From Ostrinia nubilalis (lineage: Eukaryota; Arthropoda; Insecta; Lepidoptera; Crambidae), in NCBI RefSeq assembly GCF_963855985.1, contig NC_087111.1:2299001-2363000 (forward strand): a stretch of DNA of 64,000 nucleotides. The letters run 5' to 3'. Below, piece by piece: positions 32,744 through 43,788 of the stretch. Numbering within the stretch: position 1 is the stretch's first letter; each line of letters begins with the position of its first letter. The notes under the pieces were generated by a model. The model was given only the letters and a program-made list of their open reading frames with translations, was not told where the DNA came from and searched no databases. The position numbers and the translations under genes are program-made.

Positions 32744-33328
32744 ACGGATTTCTTGAAAAAAGGTACACACTAAATCAACATTATATCTACAAAGAGGTCT
32801 TATAATGACACACAAAGAAAGGTTTTTATGTTCCAACAATAGAAGAACCAAATTATATGGAAGGAGATAAACCCCAGAAAGTATATTAAGAGCGGAATAA
32901 GAGCCAATTAGGTGCTAAAAATGGAACTAGTCGGAGTATAGTTAAGTACAAAGATGTAGAGACACTAGATGAGATCAAGTCCAAGGGGCCTTTGAAGATA
33001 CAATTTATCGGGGCAAAACTTAAAAAAAAATAAAAAAAATAATAATAATAATAAATACTCTTTATTGTACACCACATAAAAAAAAAACAGAAAGAAAAGG
33101 AACACATAAGGTACAATTAGGCGGTCTTATCGCTATGAAGCGATCTCTTCCAGACAACCTATAGAGAGGAAAGTTACCTAAAAATGTTATAAGATAATGG
33201 GGATTCATCGTTTAAAAATTCAAACAGAAAAAATAATGATCTCTTTTTAAGATAGTTCCCCTCGATAGTTCTGGGCTTTATTTTTACGATCGAGGCTCTA
33301 GCGGTTGCCTTGCCTACTCTGGCTTTGT

Positions 33329-33590
33329 CTCATCATCATCATCTCAGCCATAGGACGTCCACTGCTGAACATAGGCCTCCCCCAATGCTTTCCATGTCGC
33401 CCGGTTGGTAGCGGCCTGCGTTCAGCGCCTTCCTGCTACCTTTATGATGTCGTCGGTCCACCTTGTGGGTGGACGTCTCACGCTGCATTTTCCGGTACGC
33501 GGCCCCCACTCTAGAACCTTGCTGCCCCATCGGCCGTCAGTTCTGCGTCTATCTGCCCTGCCCATTGCCACTTCAGCTTGCTAATGCTCT
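33329..33590 (-). mobile_element. RTE-A LINE 3' end
   Basis: Begins with (ATC)n on +, then CAGCCATAGGACGTCCACTG, GCGGCCTGCGTTCAGCGCC, GTCGGTCCACCTTGTGGGTG, CCATTGCCACTTCAGCTTGC. Covers the last ~80 codons; the - strand frame is broken by indels. Confidence 0.8.
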
Positions 33591-34093
33591 GGCTTTGCCT
33601 GCTTAATGGATAATCCTGCCCTGTAGGGTAACAATAGTAATGACTAGGTGCATTGTACAAGTAATGCATTGATAGACAAACACAAGTGCTAAGTATTTTA
33701 AAACAAAAATGTGTTGTGAGATTCTGTCGACTATCCTTATTTTTTATACAACAAACTGTCCGACTTAACCCTCCAATACTATTCTCAATCGGGAGTCGAC
33801 AATAAATCTAGCTTTATTGAGTAAGCCACGACCAAAACGATCTCGAAGAGATATTGCTACGATCTTATGGTGAAGTCGAACATTTTACGAGCAGCAGTTT
33901 GTTTTGGATTATTTTTATCATACATTTGAATAATGCAAGTGTACATAAAAGTTATTTGAGAATTATTCAGCGAAATAAATAGATTTTATGAACGTTTGAA
34001 GTAAAAAACTGATAATTTCATTTATTTTTCACGAGAGTTACTCAGCTTGAAGGCAAACTAGCAGATAATGCCTTTATGGCATTATGTATAAAT
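33591..34093. other. AT-rich interval, nothing recognised
   Basis: No supported frame or repeat. Confidence 0.4.
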
Positions 34094-34291
34094 TACTAGC
34101 TTTCCGCCCGCGGCTTCGCCCGCGTGGAATTTTGTGTCACAGAAAAAAATTATCACGCGCCTTTATCCTATGTCCTTTCCCGGGACTCAAACTATCTCTA
34201 TGCCAAATTTCATCAAAATCGGATCATTGATTTAGGCGTGAAAGCAAGACAGACAGACAGAGTTAGGTACTTTCTCATTTATAATATTAAA
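34094..34291 (-). mobile_element. Lep1-like Helitron repeat
   Basis: ACTAGCTTTCCGCCCGCGGC, TTCCCGGGACTCAAACTATC, CATCAAAATCGGATCATTGA, (AGAC)n, TTATAATATTAA. Confidence 0.65.
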
Positions 34292-34359
34292 GTATAGATA
34301 TGGTAATAAAGTTTAAATAGATAGGAACCGATTTTAACGTACCTGGCTCTATACTATCT

Positions 34360-34815
34360 GGGGGCACGCAAAGGGGGCAAGTCGAGCAAAAAAGTGGCAC
34401 GGCCGTTTTTTTTTTTTGAAGGGACGCGCGCTGGTAGCTTGAGGAGCTTTTCCAGCTTCACCGGGCAGAGTGGCGAGTACAGAAGGTACTCTAGCCGTTG
34501 GCGATCGTCGGTGCGCGTGCCGACGAGGCCGAGTGTGGGCTTCGCGAAGCGAAGCCCAGGCTCGTCCGCGTCGGTCGCAGACCGACTTTCGCGATCGGGC
34601 CGTATCGAGCGCATAAGGCGCCCGATCAGTGGCGAACCCAACTAGAGGGTTGCCCACCGCGGTGTTGGACCGAAGTCCAGCCTACGGCAGGCTCACTCTA
34701 GTGGGCCCGATCGAGGGGACTACAGACGCGGCCTGAGGGCGCCACGGTAGGCTCGGACCTCGGCTCAGGCCGTGTCCGGGGGACGGATAGGGGGGCACGG
34801 CCGTACCATCCTTTT
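34360..34815. other. GC-rich island of unknown identity
   Basis: About 450 bp of strikingly GC-rich sequence in an AT-rich region, open for 83-102 codons in several frames on both strands, none with a domain I recognise. It has a hairpin, GGGCTTCGCGAAGCGAAGCCC, at about 34538-34558. It starts near GGGGGCACGCAAAGGGGGCA, and GGGGGCACGGTAGTGCAA at 35912 suggests the left edge belongs to a repeated family. The right edge abuts an AACCGACTTC-ended MITE. Possibly the end of a GC-rich retrotransposon; not proven. Confidence 0.5.
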
Positions 34816-34816
34816 C

Positions 34817-34860
34817 AACCGACTTCAAAAAAAGGAGGAGGTTCTCAATTCGACCCGTAT

Positions 34861-34896
<36 letters not shown>

Positions 34897-35195
34897 CTTT
34901 GTTTGTTACGTGATAACTCCGCCAATTATGAACCGATTTGAACAAATCTTTTTTCAGCGTATAGGTAATACCTCAAGGGTGGTCCCATTTAAATTTAATA
35001 ATAAAAAAAACAACCCCCAAGGGTGGAAAATTGGGGATGAACTTTTTTATACGCAATATCTCCGCCGATTATGAACCAATTTGAACGATTATTTTTTTGT
35101 TGAATAGGTATTATCAAAAGGGTGGTTTCATGCGAATTTGAAGAAAATATTTCACCCCCAAGGGTGGAAAATTGGGGATGAACTTTTTTATAATA
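34817..35195. mobile_element. AACCGACTTC-ended MITE, reversed, one end lost
   Basis: Starts AACCGACTTCAAAAAAAGGA then GGAGGTTCTCAATTCGACCC, a pure poly(T) of about 36 bases at 34861-34897, CCAATTATGAACCGATTTGA and CCCCCAAGGGTGGAAAATTG. The last segment is repeated twice (about 35010 and 35155). The opposite end is missing. Confidence 0.6.
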
Positions 35196-35277
35196 TACAT
35201 TAAGAATATGGTCTCAATGTACTGCCTACCTTCAGTGGTAACATCAAGGTAATAATTAGTTAACTAAAAAGCAAGAA

Positions 35278-35612
35278 ATAAGTAAAATTTTATTAAAAAA
35301 AATAAAACCGACTCCAAAAAACCTACACTAAAAAAGTAGAAAAATAATTACTAATTACCTACTTACTTATTAGGACGAATTATTAATATTTATGTAGGTA
35401 TACCATGATTGATACTTTTGGAGTCGGTGAAGGCAAACTTTACATGTTTCATAATCTTGGCACCGACTCCAGAAGTATCAATCATGGTATACCTACATAA
35501 ATATTAATAATTCGTCCTAATAACTAAGTAGGTAATTAGTAATTATTTTTCTACTTTTTTAGTGTAGGTTTTTTGGAGTCGGTTTTATTTTTTTTAATAA
35601 AATTTTACTTAT
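35278..35612. repeat. 335-bp near-perfect palindrome (foldback)
   Basis: Two 152-bp arms (35278-35429 and 35461-35612) that look almost identical when one is reversed, around a 31-base loop. The arms hold ATAAAACCGACTCCAAAAAA, TACTAATTACCTACTTA and ATACCATGATTGATACTT. The AAAACCGACTCC ends resemble the AACCGACTTC MITE end, so it may be a fold-back derivative of that family. Confidence 0.85.
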
Positions 35613-36730
35613 CTCGAAGCAATTCAGACCATTTTCGACCCCCTGTATCATCGTTGTGGATAAAACTAGAAGACTGAATTTTCAGTATTCATGCAGGCAT
35701 TGTAAAGACATGGTATATTTCAAATTTCATTCAATTTCAACCAGTTGTTTAAGAATTATAACGGGTCAAAGTTTCTTAATTTTGTCACTCACTGACTGAC
35801 TGACTCACCGATCATCAAAATTCTAAAGCACTTCTAGCAGACCTAGAAGCTTTAAATTTGGAATATAAGTAGTGTTTGGTGTATGAATCAAGGAAAAACT
35901 AAAATATTTGGGGGCACGGTAGTGCAATCGCTAAGTCTAGCAAAATTTTTCAATTTCGGTCCAGTTTTATAAATATTTAACTACTTAGGTACCTAAATAA
36001 GTTTGTAATATCATATAAAATTAAATATAAAGGCACACGGTAGTGGGGACACTACCTTGACGTAAATATATTGACTTGGCCATAGCATGAAAACACGTGT
36101 AAATTAAATTATTTAGTGCGATGGCCAAGTCAATAATTTATGTAAAACGTTAAAGATTTCCTGGCCTGGACTTGGTATTACATGGATCTCACAACTTTTT
36201 ACCGTAGAACAACTGAATTGCGAGACTTGGTTTTTTCGACAAGTATTGATTTTGATGGGATAAGTAGTTACACGTAGGTAGATAGAGAGTGATCCCATCG
36301 CGACAACTATGAAAAGAGTGTAAAAACATACAGTCGAACCTCCTCCTTTTTTTAAGTCGGTTATAACGAAGAGAATAGGCACAATAATTTTGTAAAAAAT
36401 TTGTTCATACGATCAGAGCCTTTTGTATGTATTATGTAATGTTTGCAGTAATTTGTTACTAAGAATTAACTAACCTTGCTTTCTGACCGTTTCCACGAAT
36501 AACATTTATTTCTGTGTAGCTGTCGATTCCTCCAATGTTGAGTTTATTTTTCTTTTCCTACAAAAGCTTCCCAAGGGAGAGTCGTCCAACCAAAACAATG
36601 CTTTAAGCGCTCTTAGCTCACTGTTTTAGAACTTAAAACTGGAGTTTGTGGTGTTCCTTTTGGTTGTAAAGTAGTTATCTTTAGAACTAGTAATTCTTAA
36701 AATGAAGTACGAGTAGGGATAAAGAAAAAT
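35613..36730. other. Interval of repeat scraps
   Basis: Contains (GACT)n around 35787-35805, GGGGGCACGGTAGTGCAATC at 35911, an inverted pair ATTGACTTGGCCAT/ATGGCCAAGTCAAT at 36071-36132, and a lone CCTCCTCCTTTTTTTAAG MITE end at 36335. The 89-codon - strand frame here shows no domain. Confidence 0.45.
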
Positions 36731-36866
36731 CATAAAACTCATTTATTTCCGTAAATAGACTTTAAAAAATCACTTTTACATGTCCCAGTATTAACCCTAC
36801 CACTGCTTCAGGACAATAAATGGGCCAGTGCTGAGAAGAAGCAGCGCAAGAAACTCAGACACTATT
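36731..36866 (-). mobile_element. CR1/L2-like LINE 3' UTR fragment
   Basis: AAAACTCATTTATTTCCGTA, CCCAGTATTAACCCTACCAC, TGGGCCAGTGCTGAGAAGAA, GCAGCGCAAGAAACTCAG. The same run lies in the 3' UTR of the full LINE at 56948-57143. Confidence 0.7.
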
Positions 36867-36930
36867 AAATCTTCGAATAAACGAAATCTTCTAATATTTT
36901 GTGGAATATATTAATGTAACTCGAGTTTTA

Positions 36931-37076
36931 CGCCCGTATTCACAAACATTACTATGAGGTCTCACAGTGCGCGTGGACGCACAGGGTGACACACGAACCA
37001 ATCACAGAACTCTATTCAACGCTGTGCGTTCGATTTGCTGCTTCACTTAAGCAAGCATCGTTTTTGAATACGGACG
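36931..37076. mobile_element. CGCCCGTATTCAC MITE, copy 1
   Basis: Ends CGCCCGTATTCACAAACATT and TTTTTGAATACGGACG. TTA at 36928-36930 and 37077-37079, a PIF/Harbinger-like 3-bp duplication. Body: GAGGTCTCACAGTGCGCGTG and CGAACCAATCACAGAACTC. Confidence 0.75.
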
Positions 37077-37102
37077 TTAAACACTTTACAAGTATGTACA
37101 CT

Positions 37103-39025
37103 TAGTCCAGTCAAATTAGACATGAACCCTGCAATAATTCGCATACAGCTGAAAATTGGTACGAATGTTCGGAGCATCATTATGAATTAACTGTGAAAAG
37201 TCCCCATCGATCCGACGTGTGCTAAAAAAAAAATTCAAGGTCAAACTTAAAAAATACGGGTTTTTGAGATTTTCAGTCAAACGGTAAGTTTTATCACAAA
37301 AATATGTATGACAAGGTTTAAGGCCATACAATTATCTATCAAAATTGTCTATATACTTTCTCCTAAGAGTCAGCGTTTCTGAGATTCGATGATCCGAAGA
37401 GTCAAAAAAGTGTTTTCTTCATAACGGTCTTACACATAAATCCAATGTGATATCGCCTCGTGCCACGACTCAGCATTGTATCATGATGTGTTGTCGACGT
37501 CGAATATAAAATGATTAACCTCAATGTCATTTGTCATCTTTAATTGTCGAAAAATGTTTGCAACTTAGACAAAGGACTGCACCGTGAGTTTCTAAGATAC
37601 GAAGTTTTCGTGTTTCTTATGTTTAAGAGCTCTTATATGCACACGTCACTACTCTACTTGTAACTCTATGGTCACTCTTTTAGACCGGTCAAGTCAGAAA
37701 ATCCAGGTTATAATAATTCGCATAGAGCTGAAAATTTGTGTGATTGTTGAGAACACCATCCTTAATGAAATGTCAAAAGTCCCCAGCGATCAGTCATTTG
37801 AAAAAAATATTTACGAAGTCCAAGTTTTTTGCATTTTTCCGCCAAACAGTAAACTTATCATAAGAAATGATAAGAAATAGTAGTAGATCATAAAATTATC
37901 TATTAAAATTGTCTTTGCCCCTTTTTCCTAAGAGTCACCGTTTATGTGGTAACAACGATGCAAAAAGTTGGAGAATTCGCATTCTGTTAACTACTCCAAA
38001 AGTCCACAACTTCAACTCTATTAAAATAGTTTTGAATTGAACAGGATAACAAATACATCTTAAAAAAGGCCTACTGGGGAAACCTGGTAAAAAAAATACG
38101 CCAAATAACCCTCATAGGTGTTGTGGAAACATGTGCATATAACGAGAACATCAAAACTAACTTTTTGAATCGTTCTACCTCATAATCGGTGACTCTTAGG
38201 AAAAAGGGGTAAAGACAATTTTAATAGATAATTTTATGATCTACTATTATTTCTTATCTATTTTTATGATAAATTTACTACTTGGCCAAAAAATGCAAAA
38301 ATCTTGGGACTTCGAAAACTTTTTTTTTAAATGACGGATCGTCGGGGACTTTTGACATTTCATTTAGGATGGTGTTCTTAACATTCACACAAATTTTCAG
38401 CTCTATGTGAATTATTATAACCTGGACTGTCTAGCTTGGTCGGGCTAAAAGAATGACCATAGAGTTACAAGTAGAGTAGTGACGTGTGCATATAAGAGCT
38501 CTTAAACATAATAGACACGAAAACTTCGTATCTTAGAAACTCACGGTGCAGTCCTTCGTCAAAGTTGCACCCATTTTTCGATAATTAAAGATGACAGACG
38601 ACATTGAGGTTGATTATTTTATATTCGACGTCGACAACACATCATGATACAATGCTGAGTCGTGGCACGAGGCGATATCACATTGGATTTATGTGTAAGA
38701 CCGTTATGAAGAAAACACTTTTTTGACTCTTCGGATCATCGAATCTCAGAAACGCTGACTCTTAGGAGAAAGTGTATAGACAATTTTGATAGATAATTGT
38801 ATGGTCTTAAACCTTGTCATACATAGTTTTGTGATAAAACTTACCGTTTGGCTGAAAATCTCAAAAACCTGTATTTTTTAACTTTGACCTTGAATTTTTT
38901 TTTTAGCACACGTCGAATCGATGGGGACTTTTCACAGTTAATTCATAATGGTGCTCTGAACATTCGTACCAATTTTCAGCTGTATGCGAATTATTGCAGG
39001 GTTCATGTCTAATTTGACTGGACTA
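37103..39025. repeat. 1.92-kb palindrome with ~868-bp arms
   Basis: Left arm 37103-37970, right arm 38158-39025, centre about 38064. The outer ends are TAGTCCAGTCAAATTAGACA and TGTCTAATTTGACTGGACTA. The arms stay collinear to AACGATGCAAAAAGTTGG near the centre and differ by scattered substitutions and small gaps. Each arm contains two diverged copies of a ~280-bp module (37105-37410 and 37687-37972). Both start near AATAATTCGCATA-AGCTGAAAATT, carry AAAAGTCCCC and end CCTAAGAGTCA-CGTTT. No protein domain is seen. Possibly a large foldback transposon. Confidence 0.85.
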
Positions 39026-39365
39026 CACTAGGTAGAATATATTTTATGGACAAAGAAAACAAATATATATTATCTCGTCCGTGAAATTGAAAATCCGTTA
39101 TAGATGGATTTCCACGCTGGCAGAAGTTGAAATAAATCATATTGTTGAAATTAAACCGGTAGATTTTAAATACCGCAGTTTTAAACGGAACCGATCCGTT
39201 TCAGGTTTAAGAAGCCAAATAGACTATGTATTAAAATATTGAGCACAACAGCTAAAAAAACAGCCAAAAATGTACATAGGTAGTTAAAACACCTCATGCT
39301 TTAGGTATGTTTTTATTGCAAATTCACTCTTTTCTCCTCTACATAAGTGTAGCTTGACATACCAT

Positions 39366-39545
39366 CGTTCTTCTTCTTGTCGTGTCGACAACAAACCTAC
39401 ACAGTGTCAGCCCAAAACTAAGCCACAAGAGTGATTTGTCAGTAGCTTTTATTAAATTTTCCTGTGTGCAGTTGTTTGGGCACGCAGGGCACGACATCGT
39501 GTGCTTCGTCGACTGGGGAACAAAACCACGCTTGCACTCTGGGGA
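39366..39545 (-). pseudogene. C-terminus of the fourth LINE family, second copy
   Basis: The - strand reads CPACPNNCTQENLIKATDKS, matching the nested copy at 29938, with CACGACAAGAAGAAGAA as tail. The frame breaks after the Ser and the stop is lost. Confidence 0.55.
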
Positions 39546-39947
39546 ACAAAGTTTGAGCCTTCAAGAATCGCCACCTGAACAGATAAATACCATAGTTAAA
39601 ACGATTGAAAAGATGTTGGATAATGTTACAAAACTTAACGAAATTGCAACCTAAATAGCAATTCTATTTGTATCCACTTTAATCTCCCAGGTGAAACTCA
39701 GCTTTGTCTGACTGCTCAGTCTAGAATTCTAGATATAATGCAGGTGCACGAAGTAGTACCTAAAATAAGCTAAAATTTTAAATATTGTTACCCAAAATTC
39801 CTCAATGAAAAAGCTAAAGATTATTAAACTAAAGAGTTAGTTTTCAAATCAAACCCAAAAATAGAAATAGGTACATACAGCCTCTCAACTTAATTATTTC
39901 ACGATTAATCACTTAGCTTTAGAAACTTTGAAGGATAATGTTTAGCA
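39546..39947. other. AT-rich interval, nothing recognised
   Basis: No supported feature. Confidence 0.35.
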
Positions 39948-40071
39948 TACCGGAAAACGCAGCGTGGGACGTCCACCCACAAGGTGGACCGACGACATCA
40001 TAAAGGTTAGCAGGAAGGCGCTGGACGCAGGCCGCTACCAACCGGGCAACATGGAAAGCATTGGGGGAGGC
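39948..40071 (+). mobile_element. RTE-A LINE fragment lacking its end
   Basis: TACCGGAAAACGCAGCGTGG, AGGTGGACCGACGACATCAT, CTGGACGCAGGCCGCTACC, GCATTGGGGGAGGCC, then it stops: the usual TATGTTCAGCAGTGGACG end and tail are missing. Unlike the other copies it is truncated at the 3' side. Confidence 0.7.
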
Positions 40072-40483
40072 CAACAACACAGTACCTACTTTGTTGAGCA
40101 AGGAAAACCTGTTATTTGCTATGATTTTTGACATGTTTTAGCTATAAATTAATTTCAGAAAAACGCTGTTTAGTTGGTTTTCTTAGAAAATAAATAAAGA
40201 AAAACCATTTATGGCACTTGAACTGCGCGGAGCATGGCTTTAACCTTGCTTCGCGTATAATTTTTTCTCAAAGCAAAGGCCACAACTTCTGCTCAAGGCT
40301 CGCAGGCCTGTATCGTATTAAATAAATAATTGTAATACTAATTTTTAACAAACAAATATCTCGCGACGTATCTTACCACTTCTCTTGTGGAAACGCAACA
40401 AAAATACTTCCAGACGTCTTATAATGTGGATTTTTCTATTAACAAAAAGAATAGGTTATCAATTTCTAAATACAAATTACTAT

Positions 40484-40616
40484 AATCCCGTTAACTTCTC
40501 GTGGTAAGCTAAATATGCTTGTGTTACGAGTGGGTTCATAACAATAATCGAGCGGCGGGGATCGCACCCGCGTTCCTCGAATCACGACTCCTTTCACCGT
40601 TCGGCTATCGTGGCTT
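40484..40616 (-). mobile_element. tRNA-derived SINE (family 1), copy 2
   Basis: - strand head GATAGCCGAACGGTGAAAGG, B-box region GCGGGTGCGATCCCCGCCG, body ATTGTTATGAACCCACTCG, end TTACCACGAGAAGTTAACGG. About 15 bases of the head are deleted relative to copies 1 and 3. Confidence 0.7.
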
Positions 40617-41754
40617 CATTGGACTTACTCCATCAGACTTTATTAGGTTCTAGATTTGTAGCTACAATAGTCTAAGCGACAAGCTTTGTAGGCTTACGTC
40701 ACCACAAAGCACAAGGATGCAAGGGAATCCGCATGTGACGTATATCTGGATTGGCTTTAATCTGTTAGTAAGTAGTAATAACAAGGAACCCTTATAGTTT
40801 CGACATGTCTGTCTGTCCGAGGTCCCCCTCCCCTCGAAAAACTAAATTGTTGGCTTAAAAAATCTGGAAAAATTCATGATAATAGTGCTTTTTATTAACT
40901 TTCAAGGAAAACTATAACGGTTAAGATAGATTAGTTAGTTAAGGAGTAATAGTCGTCTCATGTATTATACAATTTCTTACCTACCTATTAAAAATTAATT
41001 AAAAGAAAATATTAAAAGTGACTTTAGATGAAGAAATTGCTTGCTTCTGAAATATATTGTGGTAACAACGGACAACTACGGAACCCTACACTGCGCGTGA
41101 CACGACACGCACTTGTTGTAGAAGTGAAGATAAATATACTTTTCCTAAGTAATATTCAGACAGCCTATCTGACCTTAAAGTAGAATAAGAAACAATATTC
41201 TAATGACACTGTCCGCCTTTTGTACTAATGGTTCTTTGTATAGTTCAAAACATCTACCCACGCAGCGCCAATTCAAAAACTATAGTTATTTTCTTGCTAT
41301 ATATCTATTAATCTATAATAGAAACCCGCTGCTTTTAGATTTTAATCTCCAACTTAGTTGCGAGCTTTCAGAAGCTCCCGAAGAAAATAAAAGTTCGCAA
41401 GTTTGTCTATTGAGTTCCAAACTGTTTTCTGTTCTTAGTATGGATAATTTTGTTATAGGTCACATGTGGTACGAGTTAGAACAAGACGTGTGCTAGTATC
41501 ATTCTGTTCTTTGATTCGGGTGTAATTTAATTCGTAGATAATACAACAGAGAATAAAGTACAACGCAAAAAAAGGGTCGGTTAGAAAATCTTTTATATAT
41601 TTTCAAGCACCTGACTCAGCTTTATGAAACAATTAATGATAAGCACTGGAAAAACTACGTATTTTTTTTAATTTTACATTTATGAAAAATAAAAAGCTGA
41701 AATTAATTTAATTTCATAAATCTGGGTCAGATACTTTTTTCTTTGCAATATTAA
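40617..41754. other. Interval without recognised gene
   Basis: The frame 41203-41496 (+, 97 codons) has no recognisable domain and lies in AT-rich sequence. Not called. Confidence 0.4.
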
Positions 41755-42108
41755 ACAAACTCACGTCCGAAATACCGCAGTGTATCAAGACAAAAGTCTT
41801 TGACCAGTGTGTGTTGCCAGTGATGGTATACGGACCTGAGACGTGGTCACTTACTATGGGCCTCATAAGAAGGCTCAAGGTCACCCAAATTGCGATGGAG
41901 CGTGCTATGCTCGGAGTTTCCCTGCGTGATCGAATCAGAAATGAAGAGATCCGCAGGAGAACAAAATTGGCTGACATAGCCCGTAGAATGGGCGCGGAAG
42001 GTGCCTGGATTCGGGCGGCGCAGGACCGGTTTTTGTGAATATCCTTGGGGGAGGCCTTTTTCCAACAGTGGACGTCATTCGGCTTAAAACGACTACGACG
42101 AATAATCA
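41755..42108 (+). pseudogene. RTE-B LINE with RT thumb region, internally deleted
   Basis: The RTE-B copy reaching furthest upstream: TKVFDQCVLPVMVYGPETWS, RLKVTQIAMERAMLGVSLRD, RIRNEEIRRRTKLADIARRM, then a jump to WIRAAQDR. The jump removes about 45 codons (the W-A-G-H-I to W-T-D-D-L part). It ends GGGGGAGGCCTTTTTCCAAC, ACGTCATTCGGCTTAAAACG. Y-G-x-E-T-W and the E-R-A-M-L-G-V-S-L-R-D-x-I-R-N block are hallmark RTE motifs, which supports the clade call for the whole set. Confidence 0.85.
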
Positions 42109-42756
42109 AATATTTAGCAAATAATTACATTGGATATTCCACCTGATTAGCAAGTCAACAATCGCAGAGTCGAGTCTCCAGGGTCAAAAGGTCCAATGCA
42201 AATAATGTTGTGTTTGCGATGTTTAAACAGGATCAAACTCAGTTTGGACGATGCCCAATGTTTTACTTGGTGTACAGACGATCAGAATGTACTTTTTGTT
42301 GCAAAATCGTCCGTATTATAACTGAATAAGATACCAATGTGTTCAGCTTGTTGTGCTGTCGTTTGTATTATTAATATTTATTGATGCAAGTTTCTGGAAT
42401 TCTTGAATCCTTTGATGCGAGCTTTTCAATTAGAGGTGTTCATTGAATCAATAATTAAATCCTATAGATTTAATTTTAAGGTCTTTGAACTGATATTTCT
42501 TGTAGTGGCCAGGACTCTACAATTACTGAGAATTTCTGTTATTTTTTTTAAACGATACATTATTTTAAAAACTAAAACCTAAAAGGCTTTTTGTATCTTT
42601 CGATCGTGTTTTTTTGCAAATAAATATTCGTAATTATTTACGTTCGTTTTAGTTTTGAAGGAATGTATTGTTTTCAGTAAACAATTGAATCTCAAGAAGT
42701 AAAAAAATAACTAAACATTTTTTAATTTTTTTTTAACAATATGTGGAAAATACTTA
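42109..42756. other. AT-rich interval, nothing recognised
   Basis: No supported feature. Confidence 0.35.
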
Positions 42757-42905
42757 CACTCGTATTCTCAAACAATTCTTGCTTATTAAGTGAAGCGGCA
42801 AATCGAACGCACAGCGTTGAATAGAGCTCTGTGATTGGTTCATGTGTCTCCCTGTGCGTCCACACGCACTGTGAGACCTCATAGTAATGTTTGTGAATAT
42901 GGGCG
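42757..42905. mobile_element. CGCCCGTATTCAC MITE, copy 2 (reversed)
   Basis: CACTCGTATTCTCAAACAAT at the left, AATGTTTGTGAATATGGGCG at the right. The body is the reverse of the 36931 copy (GAGCTCTGTGATTGGTTCAT). TTA (42754-42756) and TTG (42906-42908) flanks: the duplication with one change. Confidence 0.7.
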
Positions 42906-43332
42906 TTGGTTTCATGATAGATTTTTTATTACAAGAAAAAGTAAAGTTTCATGTCAAAATTCAGCTTAATTTTTAATAGGTCGTTTAGTATTCATGCATA
43001 ATGGACTAACTTGACTTTTATTCGGTCATATTAGGAAAATATAAAATGACAAACTTCACAGCAAAAACAGACGATTCCCAAGCACTTATTACTTTAATTC
43101 AACTTTTTCTCGTATGCCTGAGTCTAAGAGCGATTGTGTGGCCATCCTTTGTAGTTTCCCGACAGAAGAAGTGAAATAGATTACGTTTTTAACCGAGTTT
43201 GCGGCGCTTTTATGTAGTTTTTTAGAGGCTTGACTGGCATTGTGGCTTTTTGAATAGGTACTTTTTTGCTGACGGCAACTAAATCTTTTGCTAATGTTTA
43301 AATTGCACTTTGACATTAAAGAGTTCACCGAA

Positions 43333-43542
43333 TGATGGCCGCTGGGGCAGGAAAGTTCTTGAGTGGCGACCTCGAGCCAGAAGACGTAGCGTGGGCAGGC
43401 CTCCCACTAGGTGGACCGACGATCTGGTGAAGGTCGCGGGAGGTGCCTGGATGCGAGCGGCGCAGGACCGGTCTTTGTGGAAATCCTTGGGGGAGGCTTT
43501 TGTCCAGCAGTGGACGTCTTTCGGCTGAAACGAACGAACGAT
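43333..43542 (+). mobile_element. RTE-B LINE 3' end, first of a second tandem pair
   Basis: Readable frame: DGRWGRKVLEWRPRARRRSV, RPPTRWTDDLVKVAGGAWM, AAQDRSLWKSLGEAFVQQW, ending at TCGGCTGAAACGAACGAACG. One of the least damaged RTE-B ends here, suggesting a younger insertion. Confidence 0.85.
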
Positions 43543-43571
43543 CGTAATACAGTCAATAAGTCTTTAAAGTT

Positions 43572-43615
43572 AATTTACAAAACCCTCTATAAATAAATAA
43601 AGAGAAAAAAAAAAA
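43572..43615 (+). mobile_element. 44-bp poly(A) retroinsertion with 14-bp target duplication
   Basis: AATTTACAAAACCCTCTATA, AATAAATAAAGAG and a terminal A13-14 run lie between two exact copies of AAGTCTTTAAAGTT (43558-43571 and 43616-43629). The poly(A) tail and long duplication are the marks of target-primed retrotransposition of a severely 5'-truncated transcript. Confidence 0.7.
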
Positions 43616-43623
43616 AAGTCTTT

Positions 43624-43788
43624 AAAGTTCTCGTGGTGGCGACCATGAATCGGAAAACGTAGGTGGACTGACGATCTGGTGAAGGTGGCGGGAGTGCCTG
43701 GATGCGGGAAACGCAGGACCGGTCATCGTGGAAATCCGAGAAGGCTTTTGTTCAGCAGTGGACGTCATCTGACTGAAAGGAATACAAA
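43624..43788 (+). mobile_element. RTE-B LINE 3' end, second of the tandem pair
   Basis: AAAGTTCTCGTGGTGGCGAC, ACTGACGATCTGGTGAAGGT, GCAGGACCGGTCATCGTGGA, GTTCAGCAGTGGACGTCATC. More decayed than its upstream neighbour and same orientation. Confidence 0.75.

Noticed and set aside
34349..34945. Several overlapping 80-102-codon frames on both strands
   Set aside because: A consequence of GC-rich sequence with few stops; none shows a recognisable motif, so the island is described without a gene call.
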